Of a DNA stretch of 64,000 nt, positions 33,101 to 45,665 are shown piece by piece. The notes under the pieces were generated by a model. The model saw only the letters and a list, made by a program, of their open reading frames with translations. It searched no databases and was not told the origin of the DNA. The stretch's first letter is position 1. Each line of letters starts with the position of its first letter. Location of the stretch: assembly GCA_964023275.1 (NCBI GenBank), contig OZ029921.1:8857306-8921305 (forward strand). The letters are read 5' to 3'. The DNA is from Norana najaformis. Taxonomy: Eukaryota > Annelida > Clitellata > Crassiclitellata > Hormogastridae. The position numbers and the translations under genes were made by a program.

Positions 33101-34040
33101 TTCCATGGTCGACGGGTTTTTACAAAGTGGACCATTCAACAGGCCAGTGTAGGAGGCCTTTTGGTCTAGGTTTTTCTATCTTTGTATGGACCTGACTGCA
33201 CAAACCGGCTCCACAGCGAGACAAGGAGCGGTAAAAAGTAGAAGACCAGGACCTGCAGCTCCACCCGGAGACCTTGAAGGATGCAGTCACCTCTGGTGAT
33301 GACCATGTCGGGCCTTCGAAGTCATGCATTGGCTCTGAGGCATGCTGAGCCAATCCGAATTGCTGGATGAGGTCTTTAAACGGGGCTGTGTCTGGGGAAC
33401 CAGGCTCTTCAAGATGGATGCTAAGACTGCCGGTGATTACCAGTTGACAGTTGTAGGTTGTGAAGACTTCAGCATGGAGGAGAACTCAGAGTACAATGCC
33501 GATGAAGGAGAGGATGCAGAATGGTACATGGAGAGCAGAATCAAAAGATCATGGGATGTCGTAAATGATACACATAGGGCTTAGAAGGTCTTAGGCCGGT
33601 CTGGTAAAGCAGTGACCTTGACCCTAAAAGTGTCTTTAAAATAAACATGCTATCTCCATGATTCTGAACTAGGGCCTCCTGTTCAGTATCTGTTGCATGG
33701 TAGGAGCTAACTGGCATGACCAAAGAGGTGTAGTGCCATACTCAGTGACAGCACTAGCGTCCATGTTGCAGGTGATAACGTTGTTAGCAACAGCAAGGAA
33801 CTTACTGCCCACTGACAAAACGTTCCACGTGGCTGATTGCATGCCGGTGGACTTCACCATCGCAAGTTCTGGTGGTATGGCCACTGGAATTGTTGGCCTG
33901 GTCAAGTGTACAGAGGAGGTACAGACTACCCTGAGGTGCTGGCATCACCAAAGAGCACAGAAGCTCTCACTTGCTCAAGTGCAGTGTTGTCTAACAGCAG
34001 ACAACAGTGTGACCAGATCACAGATCCTCGTGACATGATA
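33100..34040. other. Coding-like but unidentified segment
   Basis: Less repetitive, with medium-length frames on both strands (for example 33342-33584 + 'DEGEDAEWYMESRIKRSWD', 33697-34038 + and 33669-33905 -). Composition and codon pattern look like an old gene or element remnant, but frames are broken and I recognise no family. Strand is undecided. Confidence 0.3.
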
Positions 34041-34573
34041 CCCAAGACCCACAACCCCAATGACTTTCAACTGAACTGGATGAAATATTTATATATGTAT
34101 TATATACTATGCATACATAGTCTACATTTGCATGGCTATAATTCTGAATGACTGGCGTTTTAAAACACTAAAATTGTGCACACCTTTAGGTAAGGGCAAA
34201 TCTCAGGTGGGGTGATCATATCTGGATTGCCCATGGAACTGCCACAGAGGTCGTAGTGGAAATGGTGTTGGTGGTGGTGATGGTGAAGGCGGTGATACAG
34301 TAACAGGATAGACTGCTGAAAACAGGGAAGAAGTCATAACGGCTCAACCCAATATAATCGACACAGAAGAAAGTGTACACTGATGTACAACCAGCAACAG
34401 ACAAGGCACATGTTGCATACAGAGCTTGCACAAGCAGTTGGCAGCCCGTAGGCAGATGCCCGTATATATCACTCAGATACTTCAATGAGAAGAGAGAGAG
34501 GGAGAGATACAGAGGAGGGGCTCAAAGGGGAAGTAGACGGACGGAACAGAAGGCAAAGCATTTCCTTCAGCCG

Positions 34574-34627
34574 TTCTTGGCAAAGCAGGATGCAGTAGTA
34601 ATTCTTGGCAAAGCAGGATGCAGTAGA
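34574..34627. repeat. 28-bp tandem duplication
   Basis: 'ttcttggcaaagcaggatgc' plus 'agtagtaa' occurs twice in tandem (starts 34574 and 34602). Confidence 0.9.
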
Positions 34628-35396
34628 AAGAGACAAAGGCAGAAACACACTTCATCAGGTGCTATTTTTATACCATTACCTGAGCCTCTTTCTCCTTCCA
34701 GACCTACTCCCTCCCTCCAATTCTGTTCTCTCTTAGTCTCTGTCACTGTAGCTGTCTCTTTCTCTGTGTCTGCTGCCTGGCTCTTGAATAAACAACCATG
34801 GGTATACAACTGTGCTTGGCAGAATGGGAGCGGCCACGAGCAACCAACGCCTGCAGGAGGAAGAGAGAGACTGATAACTCATGTCAAAGTGCATGTAGTC
34901 TGCAACTCTCAGCATCCATCAATCCAAGGTTGCATCAATCCATCGAACGCATTGCAACATCTACCCATTGCATTCATCCATTGAGCGTGCTGATCCATTC
35001 AGTCGCACAGATTTGCCATTAAGCTTTCCCTGCTTATAACCAATCGCAACTTGTCCCAATCAGTAAAGGGATTTGACTTGTGGCAACTTAAGACAAATAG
35101 GTAGCTAGGCACAAAACCACAAATACAGACACAGTGATGGATAAACAAGACACGCGGACACAAAGAGACTGTGAATAAGCTCTAGTGAGCACTTTACTGT
35201 TTTTCACTGTCCCAAATGTTGGGCAAGGCCAACCACCATCAAAAGCCAATCACGTCAACTCATTCACCAACATTTCTACAGAGTTCCTGGGTTAATAAGA
35301 AATCATGTTTACAATCAAATCGCCTTTTGCCTTCAGTCTTTGCCTTAGTGAACTAATCTTCTGGGTAATGACCTTATTGCTGCTTGGTTTGGTATG
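34628..35396. other. Unassigned sequence
   Basis: No element or gene recognised. Pyrimidine-rich 34680-34780. Confidence 0.5.
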
Positions 35397-35560
35397 CCAG
35401 TGGTTAATGCCTTGTAATGTAATGTAATGTACTGCAACAAACACTTATATAGCGCTCTTCAAGTACCTCTCAAAAGCGCTGATGACACGGCTATCCCACC
35501 GATCTAAACAAGTCCGTTTTCAAGTTAACAGAGCATGCCTTGTGCATTAGACACTTACAG
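35397..35560 (-). mobile_element. LINE/SINE 3' tail with TAATG repeat, reverse orientation
   Basis: 'cttgtaatgtaatgtaatgt' then 'acacttatatagcgctcttc' and 'caaaagcgctgatgacac'. On the - strand this reads as a GAGCGCTATATAAGTG 3' end with a (CATTA)n tail. Confidence 0.65.
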
Positions 35561-38330
35561 AAGTTACTATTAATAAATAATAAAATAAAATAGTCATCCT
35601 GTGCAATATAGACAGCCTGTGTAATGTTTCTCAAGATAAGCGACCGTGCGTGAGAAGTCGGCTAAGTAAATTTCCAAGAAACATGCTCAAAAGTCAAGAA
35701 GGTATAAAATGGGTCAAAATGAGTTCTCTGTATATTTATATTCTTTGCTCTGTCAGCTATCAAACTTTAAGATGTTATGCACAGTTTTGCTGTCTGAATA
35801 TTTTATTTTCAATTTTATTAAGATGCTCTGAACAAAACCTATTTTCTAATGTTCCTTGGTGCTCCAATTGGAAGTTTTGTACACTGATAATTATGCAAAT
35901 GAAAAAAGTCATGTAAATATTCATCTTAATAATTTTTTATTCAGACTTCACTGACGGCAGCCTCAGAGGCGTATGAATATCTTCCAAGTTGCTACACTCG
36001 TAAACATTCGCAACCACTAGGAAGAGTGACTTACGTCAGGTCATAGTTATGACGCACTTAACTCACAATTTCTCAAAAGTAGCTTCGAACAGACCTACAT
36101 CTTTTAAAATTGTAGCTTTTCAACTAGGTGTGATACAAACATGCGGTTTTCACCTAATTCCAGCCAAATCCGTTGCTGTACCAGACTCGGTTTTGCTTTT
36201 TGCCGATTTTGTGAGGGTTTTCTCATGCATGCTCATATATGTCATGTAGCCATGCAGTGAATTAAGATGACTAAGATGATAAAGCAAACCTAATGCCTTG
36301 AATATCACACACTGAAACGACTGTCAGGAACCTCTTCCCACCTGTTGCGCTGTGCTGTCAATCAACTCAGGGTTGAATCAGCTTTTGTTATCAAGCAGGT
36401 GTCCATGGAGACTTGGCCAGGTCACCACCTGACACATGATACACCTGAAATACACCTAAGCAGCACCTGACTCACACAGAAACATACACTGGCTTCTCAA
36501 GTTGCTATTAAGATGTGCCGTGTAATGTAGATAATGATACATCCCTGCAACCGTTACACGGACAAATGCATATCTAAAAAGAACGTGGCAAGTGCTTCCG
36601 GAAAAACACATGATCTGGAACACGTACAGCGCGCACCATAACAGAAGCACCAGATGAAAGTTATACCACCAAAAAACTTACAACGGGGGGGGGGGGGAGG
36701 CACCACAAGACACGGCTTGACACTGGCGAGCACCAAGGTGAGTGGGCACATATGACTAAAGACACATTCCGTTCTCAACTGATGGCCTCATGACTCATCA
36801 CGTGTGACAGAACAGCCAGTGATATATCCAATGCCACATAGGTCGAACTCACCCCGACATAAGGACGCCCCTACCTAGCCAGACACTTCCCTCCCTCCCC
36901 TCATCTTTTATTAGCATTCAGCTGATTATCAGCACTTAAAGTGCGTGGTCTGCTAAATCATCACTATTAATATTCCTATCAGCTAATAACCTTTTGGCCA
37001 GCCTTACTACACTGACCCTGCCTCCCACGATCTCACTAAACAGCAGCATAAGGATCTTGTTTAAGACCCTTCATATCTAAACCGATTTTGGGTAAGTAAA
37101 GAAAGGATAGCCTTTGCTCATTCTCTATTTAATCATCCTGTAACAAGTACCAACAATTGTGTCCAATCAAGCACCTAAGAGGTCTGGGCAAGAGCGAATC
37201 AAGGAGTTCAGCATGGGGAGGCCACATGGCCATATGGGGATCTTGAACAGAGCTCCCAAAGCCCCTGGTTGGGGGTCAAAAGGCAAAGCCCTCCCACGAA
37301 GCTGAGCAATTTTTTTTAAAAAATACATCATTTTTGGCTAGATTTCTTGCATTATATTTAGGTTTTTACATTGTATTCTAGTCCATATTTTGCAGCTTGA
37401 TATGAGACGCGCTGCACAACCTAACAAAGCTGACAAAATTCTATACTCAGCTACAATAACGACACTGTTTAGATGACCTGCCTGCATATTTATTTATGCA
37501 GGAGAATCAAAGGCTCCCATAATGAAACTGAATTTTTAAAAATCTAAAATAACACAGCTGTTTACTAATATCTGTAAAGGTGTGTGCATACAAGTGTGTA
37601 TACTACTATTAATGTGTACTACTAGCACATGTGGTGACGTAAAAAGAATTTTCACTGGTAAAAGTCTGCTTTATATTTTACCGTGGTAAAATATGGCAAA
37701 ACATGTTTATGGTAAAAATGTTTAAGTGATTCAAACTGTCTTTCTTTATCATTATTATTTATCAGACTGATTGCAGCAGCTACTGTCAGCAACCTTCTCC
37801 ACCTGTCTTCAGCTTCTTCGAATCAGCAAATCTTCTGAAATTAACAATCTCAGTGAGTGCTCTGGACCAGAGTCCAACAACTCTTCGTAAGGAATGCACT
37901 GATGTTTTGGACCATGTAATTTTTCCATTGTCAACCTCTCCCTTGGTGAAGGCTGCTTTCCTTCTTGCTGTGCACAAGCTTTAGTTCAGAGGTGTCCAAC
38001 CGTTTTGGACAGAGGAACATATTGCCATTTTTCAGGGACTCAAGGGTTGAAGAAATAATTTCATCATAAAACTAATATAATAATCATAGTACAGTATTAC
38101 AATAATAGTTTGCCTACCTTAGGATATATTACAAGACCACATATTAAATTTTCACTGGATACTGAAGGTGTTTACGAGATAATTGGCAATGCCTTTGCTT
38201 ACAAAAGAAATCTACATCTGCTACGACAGCTGAAGTAGCTATTCAGAGCATTTCAATTAAATGTCTGTTTGTAAGCAGTGACACTGAACTGGTGTCTATA
38301 TTTTTCATTCACGAGAAAAGCTGCCCACTA
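35561..38330. other. Unassigned AT-rich sequence
   Basis: Contains a G-homopolymer (about 36685-36697). No gene, no clear element. Confidence 0.5.
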
Positions 38331-38410
38331 TGTACTGAAGTATTGCCAAATGTACTGAAGTATTGCCAAATGTACTGAAGTATTGCCAAATGTACTGAAG
38401 TATTGCCAAA
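38331..38410. repeat. Perfect 20-bp tandem repeat, four copies
   Basis: 'tgtactgaagtattgccaaa' is repeated four times without a single mismatch. Confidence 0.98.
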
Positions 38411-38993
38411 CAGTGCAATAAACCAAGACCTAAATACACAGTTTTACAGAATTAGAAATGTCTCTGGGAAAATATATTTTCTGCAAAATGCTAACAAATC
38501 AAGTGTTTGGATAGCTTTCTTTATGTCACTGTTGTTCTCAGTCTCAGTAAGTTCCAGTTGAAATGTGTTTGAAGCATCAGCTGAACTCAGGTTTAAGTGG
38601 ATCTACAAACCGCTTCATACCTTCAGTTGTGTTCATTGGAATGTGTAAATTCAGACGAGGGGTTTACAAGTAACTGAGAATACTTTCCATGGTTCACCAT
38701 TTCAGCAGGCCCAGTAGAAAGTATTGCAAAATGCAAAATGTTCTTGAACTCATATGCTTCTTAATAATTTACACCTTTTGCATAAAATGCAACAATAGTT
38801 TTTACTCATTTCCCTACATTTGCTAACAAACTGATCTTTCCTTGAAGTTTGATACTTAAGATGGTTATGTCCACAATGCCAGGACTAGACAGATATAATC
38901 GCTTTCATCAAAAGTGCAAAACAAAATGGGGCAAGTCTGGGTTATTCTCCCACTTTTCCAATGCTCAAGAAAAGTACAATTCACCAATGCGAT

Positions 38994-39125
38994 TATAAAG
39001 GTACATGCAAGGCTTTGGCCATAGCTCTTCAGATTCTGTTGACACTGCCAGTCTCAGTAGGATCTTGTGAACATTCTTTCAGGAAAATAAAACTTATAAA
39101 ATCCTATTCACGTAAGCTTGTTTGA
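38994..39125 (+). pseudogene. hAT transposase C-terminal dimerisation relic
   Basis: + strand frame 'KALAIALQILLTLPVSV' followed by 'GSCEHSFRKIKLIKSYSR' closely resembles the hAT C-terminal dimerisation block ('LTLPVSVASCERSFSKLKLIK'). It ends at TGA 39123-39125, with no further conserved helix. The upstream 800 bp do not yield a credible transposase frame, so only this remnant can be supported. Confidence 0.7.
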
Positions 39126-39761
39126 TGAGCTATAGGCATATTCTAGTATCTACTCATCACTTTAAACTGTGCTGTGATAAAGTTAGTGAGACAGGGAAGA
39201 AACTGAGAAAGGAATCAAGATATTTTTATCTCACAGGTGACGTTGGACTATTCCCCCTTAAGGTTTTCGTCAAGGGCCTTTGATGCCATAGGACAACATA
39301 AAACTTTGGAAATGCATTCCAATTAAGGAAATGATCCATCGAATTCTTGCATCGTACTTCCAAAACTCCTACTTGCCACTGAGCATCGGTGGGAATACTA
39401 ACCGTTCCGAACAAAAGCCAAATCAGCAGCAGACTCCAACTCCTGAAGAAACAATCTTCCTTTATGATAACTGTTCTAACCAAATCGTCGAAAATTTAAT
39501 CCGTCAGAGATATTTGTTCCACTAGTAGACACCTCAGATTAATTCACGCAGAAACACAGCTCCACAACACAAAGCAAGTTCGAAGGACGATCAAGCTCAT
39601 ATTCTGATTGACAGCATCATGACCTATTTCTGCAACCGAGTCGCGTAGATTCTGTGTCGGTTATTCGTATACCATACAGTGCTAGAGCCGCAATGCTATG
39701 TCGACCAATAGGAATGCGAGCTTATGTCGACCAAAAATAGCGTGACCTAGTTTAGGGGAAA

Positions 39762-39845
39762 ATGGCGACCGAAGGCGCTGATTTCGAATTGTTGTATGAA
39801 AATTTAAAAACGGCAAGGAGCAGTGCTGACAAAATGCGTCGTTGA
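39762..39845 (+). CDS. Possible first coding exon or short ORF in a CpG-rich patch
   Basis: ATG in good context (aaaATGG) opens a 27-codon frame, 'MATEGADFELLYENLKTARS', ending TGA at 39843-39845. The surrounding 39.62-39.97 kb is CpG-rich and not repetitive, as expected at an animal promoter. No downstream exon was found, because a LINE follows at 40.0 kb. It may be a truncated gene start or chance. Confidence 0.25.
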   Translation: MATEGADFELLYENLKTARSSADKMRR

Positions 39846-40002
39846 GTACATAACGCGAACGACGATGGCGGTTTCCAAGCTACAGTGCGGACGAACGCGG
39901 CGACGAAAAAGGCTATGCGCGATTTCGAACGCCGTACAAAGACGAAGTGGCGGGTGCGATCAGTCTTCCGTATAAATAATAATAATAAATACCCTAGAAA
40001 CT

Positions 40003-41060
40003 TCAAAAGCGCCGTTGTCTAATGCACAATGCATCAACCGATGGCGCATCAAATTTAAGCCGCATTCAGCTCAATATCGAGATGATCAGTCCAGTAAGAC
40101 AGAGAGGTGGCCTATGGCGGAAAATCCAACTGAAAAAGGTAATCGTAATCGTAATTCCGAGATTTCTACAGCGCCCAACGAAAGCCACGTCGCGGGGACC
40201 AGCTTGTTCACAGGCGCTCAGTCAAAACAAAATCGATAGGCAAAAGGATTCGGTTTCAGGTCAAGATTCAAAAGTCATACGGAGAGACAGCATGACAGCT
40301 ATGGGGGATGGTGTTTGGGATTGGAGAGGAGAGAGAGATAAGAGGAAGAAGGGGTGTCAGGATAGGATCTGTGAAAGAGGAATGTTTTCAGCTTTGAGTG
40401 AAAGGCCGATGCAGAAATTGCAAGCGGTGGAGCAACGATGAGTTTATTCCAGAGTGATGGGGCAGCTATGGCTATGGAGCGATTACCAAATTTTAAGGAT
40501 GAGGTGACGGGAGGGCGGAGAAGTGTTACGGCAGAAGAGGAGCGGGTTGAGCGAAGCGGTTGTATTGTAAATAATGGACGAAGATAGAAAGGTTGGGAAG
40601 ATTGAAGTGTGTTGTAGGTAAGTGATAGGACTTTGTACTCAATTCGTTCAGGTATTTTAAGCCAGTGTAGTGATTTAAGAACAGGAGTTACGTGATGGTG
40701 TTTGGGGGTTTTGGTAAGAGCAAGAGCATTCTGTGTGGCTTGAAGGCAGCTTATTTGGGTGGAGCCTATGTTCAGGAATAATGAATTGCAATAGTCTAAT
40801 TTAGCATGGACTATGAATGTGGTGATGGTTGATGCAGTTTTAAAGTCAAGCATAGAGTGGATTCTGCGAAGGTCACAGATATGCATAAAGCAAGAGGGGG
40901 AGAGATCGGTAATGTGATCAGAGAAAATGAGGTTTTGGTCGAAGATCACACCTAGGTTACGGACAGAAGAGTTAGTGTTAAAGGTGTTTGTGCAGGCAGA
41001 GTCCAGGCTGAAAGAGACAGAGGAATCTGAAATTTTCTTGAGCTGGTCTTAAGTCGACAA
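40003..41060 (-). mobile_element. LINE family A, C-terminal ORF and 3' UTR
   Basis: A 216-codon - strand frame (40949-40299) is still open: 'FDQNLIFSDHITDLSPSCF', 'MHICDLRRI', 'HAKLDYCNSLFLNI', 'LQATQNALALTKTPKHHH', 'LHWLKIPERIEYKVLSLTY', 'AIAAPSLWNKL' and a terminal 'SNPKHHPP'. This is the final third of a CR1/Jockey-like ORF2. The 3' UTR runs to about 40003 and ends at a tail beginning with TTATTATTATT (- strand). It is the best preserved family A copy and the reference for the fragments at 2.0, 10.4, 13.5 and 18.8 kb. Confidence 0.85.
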
Positions 41061-41085
41061 CGAAATGACACAAGTCTACAGCAGT

Positions 41086-41165
41086 TATTATTATTGTTAT
41101 TATTATTATTATTAAACACGCATTTATAACGCGCACAATTGACAACAGCCTTGAAGGCATGTGCA
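41086..41165 (-). mobile_element. TTA-tailed LINE/SINE 3' end, reverse orientation
   Basis: (TTA)n at about 41087-41114 followed by 'aacacgcatttataacgcgc'. On the - strand this is a GCGCGTTATAAATGCG module ending in (TAA)n. Confidence 0.65.
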
Positions 41166-41765
41166 GTGACCCTAAAAATGGCCTACTGAGTAATATCGAG
41201 TATTATCATGGTTTATAGATCAATAGGAATGCACAGAAATCTAGGCAGACCAACTGTCTTATCGCATCGACTTTGGCTGACAACACAGTTTGTTCAACAA
41301 ATACGACACAAAACGAGCTTCAAAGAACTGCAATTGTTGTACAAAGCTCACTCAGAAGGTGAACCTAGTCATGAAGTGGACGAAACTGGGTAATCCACAT
41401 GTCAAGGTAGGCCTACCTAGTTTCAAGTGTGTAATCTTTTTAGTTGCAGACATGGACCACTAGACAAACTGGTTTAATTGGTTATACCTGGCTAACGGTA
41501 TTGTTAATGAAACAGAGAAAGCAGAGAATTTTCAATTAGAGTGGCAGTGTTAGACTTCAGCGGATATTTTGGTGGACTTTTACCTCAGTTTGATAAATAT
41601 TATGTATTCAGTGTGGGCATTTAATTGCACATAAATTGGACATTTTGTCTATATGTTTGCTTAGATTTATGTTAGTGAATGAACAACTTGAAACGATATG
41701 TTATGATAGGCCTATGTTTCAGTTTCTTTCATGAATTGCTAGGTTATCTGATTGTGTTGTAGGAG

Positions 41766-44150
41766 ATGTTGCCAGGAGTCGTTGAACTGAGAAATGTTCA
41801 CAACCACTCACTGAAGACCGCCACAGCCCTGCTGCATCTTCTGCACACTGCTGAATGTTGTCAGCAGTTCGATGAATACTTCGCCAATGGCATGGGTGTC
41901 TCTGAAGCGATGAAGTACCACATGAGTGTACTTGAGCTGAGGAATGATGTGAGTGGGGCGCTACTGGCAGATGGTTCGATCAGCCCGAAGTACAGCAGTT
42001 CGCTGGTGGTATGATGGGTGGCAATGGTGCAACCTTGGACTACAGACTGGCACTCTGTGTTGAGGTTAGGGCTTTTCTTTGCACATTCCATTCTTGAGTA
42101 GCTCTTTAAACTGCAGATAAGTGGCATATTACATTAAGTTTACCAACAGTTGTAAAATGCAGTATGTATGTATTTATCAGGACATTTATATCGGCATATT
42201 AAGAACCTCATAAAGCGCAGAAATATAGTTAGCTAACTGTTCTACAAAGGTGCGACTTACGATGAGTAGACAAAGTTTATGCCGTTTGCTTACACGCCGA
42301 AATGACGCATGTGACTTGGTGGCAGTAATTAAGGATAGCATAAAATACACATTTCTAACTGCTTGTTTTTGGACATTCCATGCTGGCTAGGGTACTCTGT
42401 TATTACTCGTAAATAAAATGTATGCAACCTAGATTAGCCATTACTATTTTTTGTATCTATAGGTGTTGGAGAAGCTGGAGTCCTACAAAGAGCTGGGACA
42501 TCGTGTCACACTGCACAAGGATCCTCTGGCTGTTATCATCGTGACGCCAATCATGCAACGTGTCAACACACTTCGAGAAGCGTCACAAATCACATTCGTC
42601 GACTCAAAGGCCAGTTGTGACTGCGAGAATCATTCGTTGATGTTTATCTTGGCACCATGTGCTGCTGGAGCCATTCCACTGGGCATCCTAAGCACTGCTA
42701 GTCAATCAACTGTGGACCACAGTCTGGCCGTGAGTCGTTTCAAAGCGGTCACTGAGCCAGACTGTTTTGTTGGTAAGCGTTGCCATCTGATTTTTATCAC
42801 AGATGACAGTGATGTCGAGCAATGCGCGTTGTGTGAAGTGTGGCCTGAAAGCAACACAAGACTGAGCTTGTTTCATGTTCAGCATTGGCTGTGGGATGTG
42901 AAGCACAGCATCTTGAAGTAGGACCGCAAACCACTGATGCAGTCATTTCAGCAGCTGGTACATATTACGAATTTCAGTGTCTGCAATGCCTGTGCACAGG
43001 ACGTCAACAGCAGTTTGTGGACAAAGTACCACAGTGGAGACAGTACATGGTGTTGTACTGGGAATGTTGGCACTTGTGATGTATGGCTTGGAGGGACTGT
43101 ACAATGATGAGCCACAACACAAATAATTACTGAGTCCACAATACAACTCTACAAGGATATTCTACCCAGTAGTTGCAAAGCTTACAACATTGTCACACTG
43201 GTTGACTTTATTGAGGACTACTACCGCGGTAGGCTGTGTCTGTTTTCTCAGTCCCATGTCCACAAGCCTCCACTGAAGAGTCATGGAGAGTCTGGTGCAG
43301 AAGGCGGATTACATCAGTCTTCGTGACATTGTTACCATTGACATGTACTCAGTACCCAGCGAAAAGAACAGTGCACCAGATGAAGACCATGTGTTCTACA
43401 TTGTCAACTGCAGCCTGGGCATATGTGCCTGTAATGCTGCTAAGTCCGGACAGTTCTGCAAGCACCAAGCTGCTGTTTGGAAGCACACTGGAGCTTGGAT
43501 ACCATCATTGCCACCAGTTTCCTCTGAAGATCGCCACCGAATGGCCTGTGCTTGCACTTGGGGATCATGCAGAAGATGTGTCGTTTTATGCAGACTTCCA
43601 GCATCCCATTGAGGCTCCACCCATTAAAACCAGGGACATCACAGTAAGTGATTCGACAGCCACTCACGTGTCAGTGCAAGCACCATCAGATGATTGGCAG
43701 ATGATGTTACCCCAGATGCCGACAGCAGCAGTTTCAGACGAGTAATTGAAAAGATGTGTCAGTTGAATGAATGTTTTCAGTCGACTGTTCTGCAACGACA
43801 AAGATTTTGAAACGTCTGAACCACATCACAACAGCAACTCAATGGGAAACCTTCTTCCACATGTGAGGCACTGGTGTGAGTTGTGTCTACCACAGTGGTT
43901 CAACCGTATGTGTTCAGCCAACAACACTTGTCACCGACCTGCTGTCACATGAAACAGCAAACGTACTGCTGCAGCAAGGCCACCGTTGACTGCACTGGTA
44001 TGTTATTGTCAGAAGCTTCGACAGGGTCTAAGTCTGAACGTTGTATTGAACCAGCCTATTGCAAAACAGCATGGCAAAGCTCACTGAAAACTTCACTGAT
44101 GCTTTTTCAGCTGTGTTCCACATGTGTTAATACACTGTCCCAATAAAAAC
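41766..44150 (+). pseudogene. MULE-type transposase with SWIM zinc finger, decayed
   Basis: Three broken parts in order. 41766-42014: 'LRNVHNHSLKTATALLHLL', an N-terminal HxH-containing region as in FLYWCH/MULE proteins. 42463-42921: the catalytic region, with 'TFVDSKASCD' (first Asp), 'LMFILAPCAAGAIPLGILST' and 'FITDDSDVEQCAL' (second Asp) followed by 'VWPESNTRLSLFHV'. 43283-43612: a SWIM finger 'CACNAAKSGQFCKHQAAVWK' (CxC...CxH). A putative intron or insertion separates the first two (AG at about 42461). Frameshifts after 42921 and near 43280 disrupt it. An AATAAA lies at about 44143. Family role (known): Mutator-like cut-and-paste transposition. Confidence 0.7.
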
Positions 44151-44907
44151 ACCCTTCCTATGATCGACGAGAACTCAATTAAAATTTATCCGATTTTAAT
44201 ATAGCAGTCTGAGGGACAGCAATACCGTTAATTTTAGGTGCATCTGAAGTTGTTTTTCTCTGATAAGGCTAAGTTACTTTAAGTGAAAAGTGGTAGTGGG
44301 AAATGAGCAATTTCCATACATTCCATTAGGGACGTGGGATCTTTACATTAATGTAGGTTGTCCTGTAGATTGATGGAGTAAAAATAAAACAAAAAGCTGT
44401 TGCACTATTATTTATTAAATTATCTTATTATGCAAATGCATTCAAAATTAATTAACAGTACAGTGAACAACAACTGGTAGATTTTCCAGTGGCCAATGTT
44501 CTTCTCAAGAATTAGAGCAGACTCCATTTTATTCAGCTGCTTTCTCCTCTTCCATCATCTTCAGGAAGGCTGCTTTTCTCCATCACACAATCCTTGTGCT
44601 GTTCCTGAAACAACTTTCTACGACTTCCTCTTCTGCCCCAACAAAGAAAACGCTGTTTATCAAGTGTGCAGAAGTTTTGGGGGATTGTGGGATATTCTTT
44701 GGAGAATGAGAACATCATGTCTAGTGATGACCTCTAGCCTGGAGATTGCCAATGACAGGTTCAAGACAATGGGATTGATGAATATGTTCAAGAGTGTGTA
44801 CTTTCGACAGCTAGGCACCAATAAAAGAAGCAGTCTCGGGCCTAATGAACATGAACTCGTTCAGCGTTATTATTGCGGCATGCCTTGCCCGTGCACGGAC
44901 TTAGTAG

Positions 44908-44945
44908 TGGTAGTAGTAGTAGTAGTAGTAGCAGCAGCAGCAGTA
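44908..44945. repeat. (GTA)n(GCA)n microsatellite
   Basis: GTA repeats changing to GCA repeats. Confidence 0.95.
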
Positions 44946-44989
44946 TTATATCAGTTATCATTACTATTACTTGTTGAGGTGGCACTGTT

Positions 44990-45665
44990 AGCTGATGCTA
45001 TTCGTAATTTGAGCGTTGTTTTTCGTTTTACGATGTCTTTCACCGGATTATGTAAATGCTATTCGTAAGTCGTCATACATGTATATTCGTGACATACGCA
45101 GAATAAGGCGTTATGTCCTCATGTTTTCAAGGATATCTTTGGCAAATGCATTGGTATCCAGTCGTCTTGACTACTCTAACTCGCTTCTGGTTGGTATAAC
45201 AAAATCAAACAACCTGAAACTCCACGGAGTTCAGAATTCCTAGGCTAGAGCCTAACTAGTACGCCAAAATATGAGCATTATAGCATATAACCCCTAAGCT
45301 TAAATCTTTGCACAGAGGATTTGTTTTAAATTTAAATGAACTTTGGCCAATCATTATTCAACCAAGCCATCTGATTGCCTTTCTATGGCCATACCCAGGA
45401 CTAGAAGTGTTCTTGGCGAACGTGCTTTTTCGGTTGCTGGACCCAAATTTTGGAACTCTCTCCCTGTGTCTGTGTATTCTGGTCATTCACTTGAATGTGT
45501 CGTTTCATTCTCAACTTAGAGGTTTTCAGTTGCTTATCGCCCGTAGGCTGCCCCTCTGTCTTAATGGACTGACCTTTCCGATACTGACCTGATTGCGGCT
45601 TGGCTTTGTTGCGCCATCTATTGATGTTATGTGCACTATATATCGGCGCGATAGAAGTTCCTAAT
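44990..45665 (+). mobile_element. LINE family B, 3' end
   Basis: 'SSYMYIRDIRRIRRYVL', 'LANALVSSRLDYSNSLLVGI' and, after frameshifts, 'LGERAFSVAGPKFWNSL'-like sequence near 45410-45460. Ends 'cggcgcgatagaagttcct' at about 45662. 5'-truncated and inactive. Confidence 0.8.
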
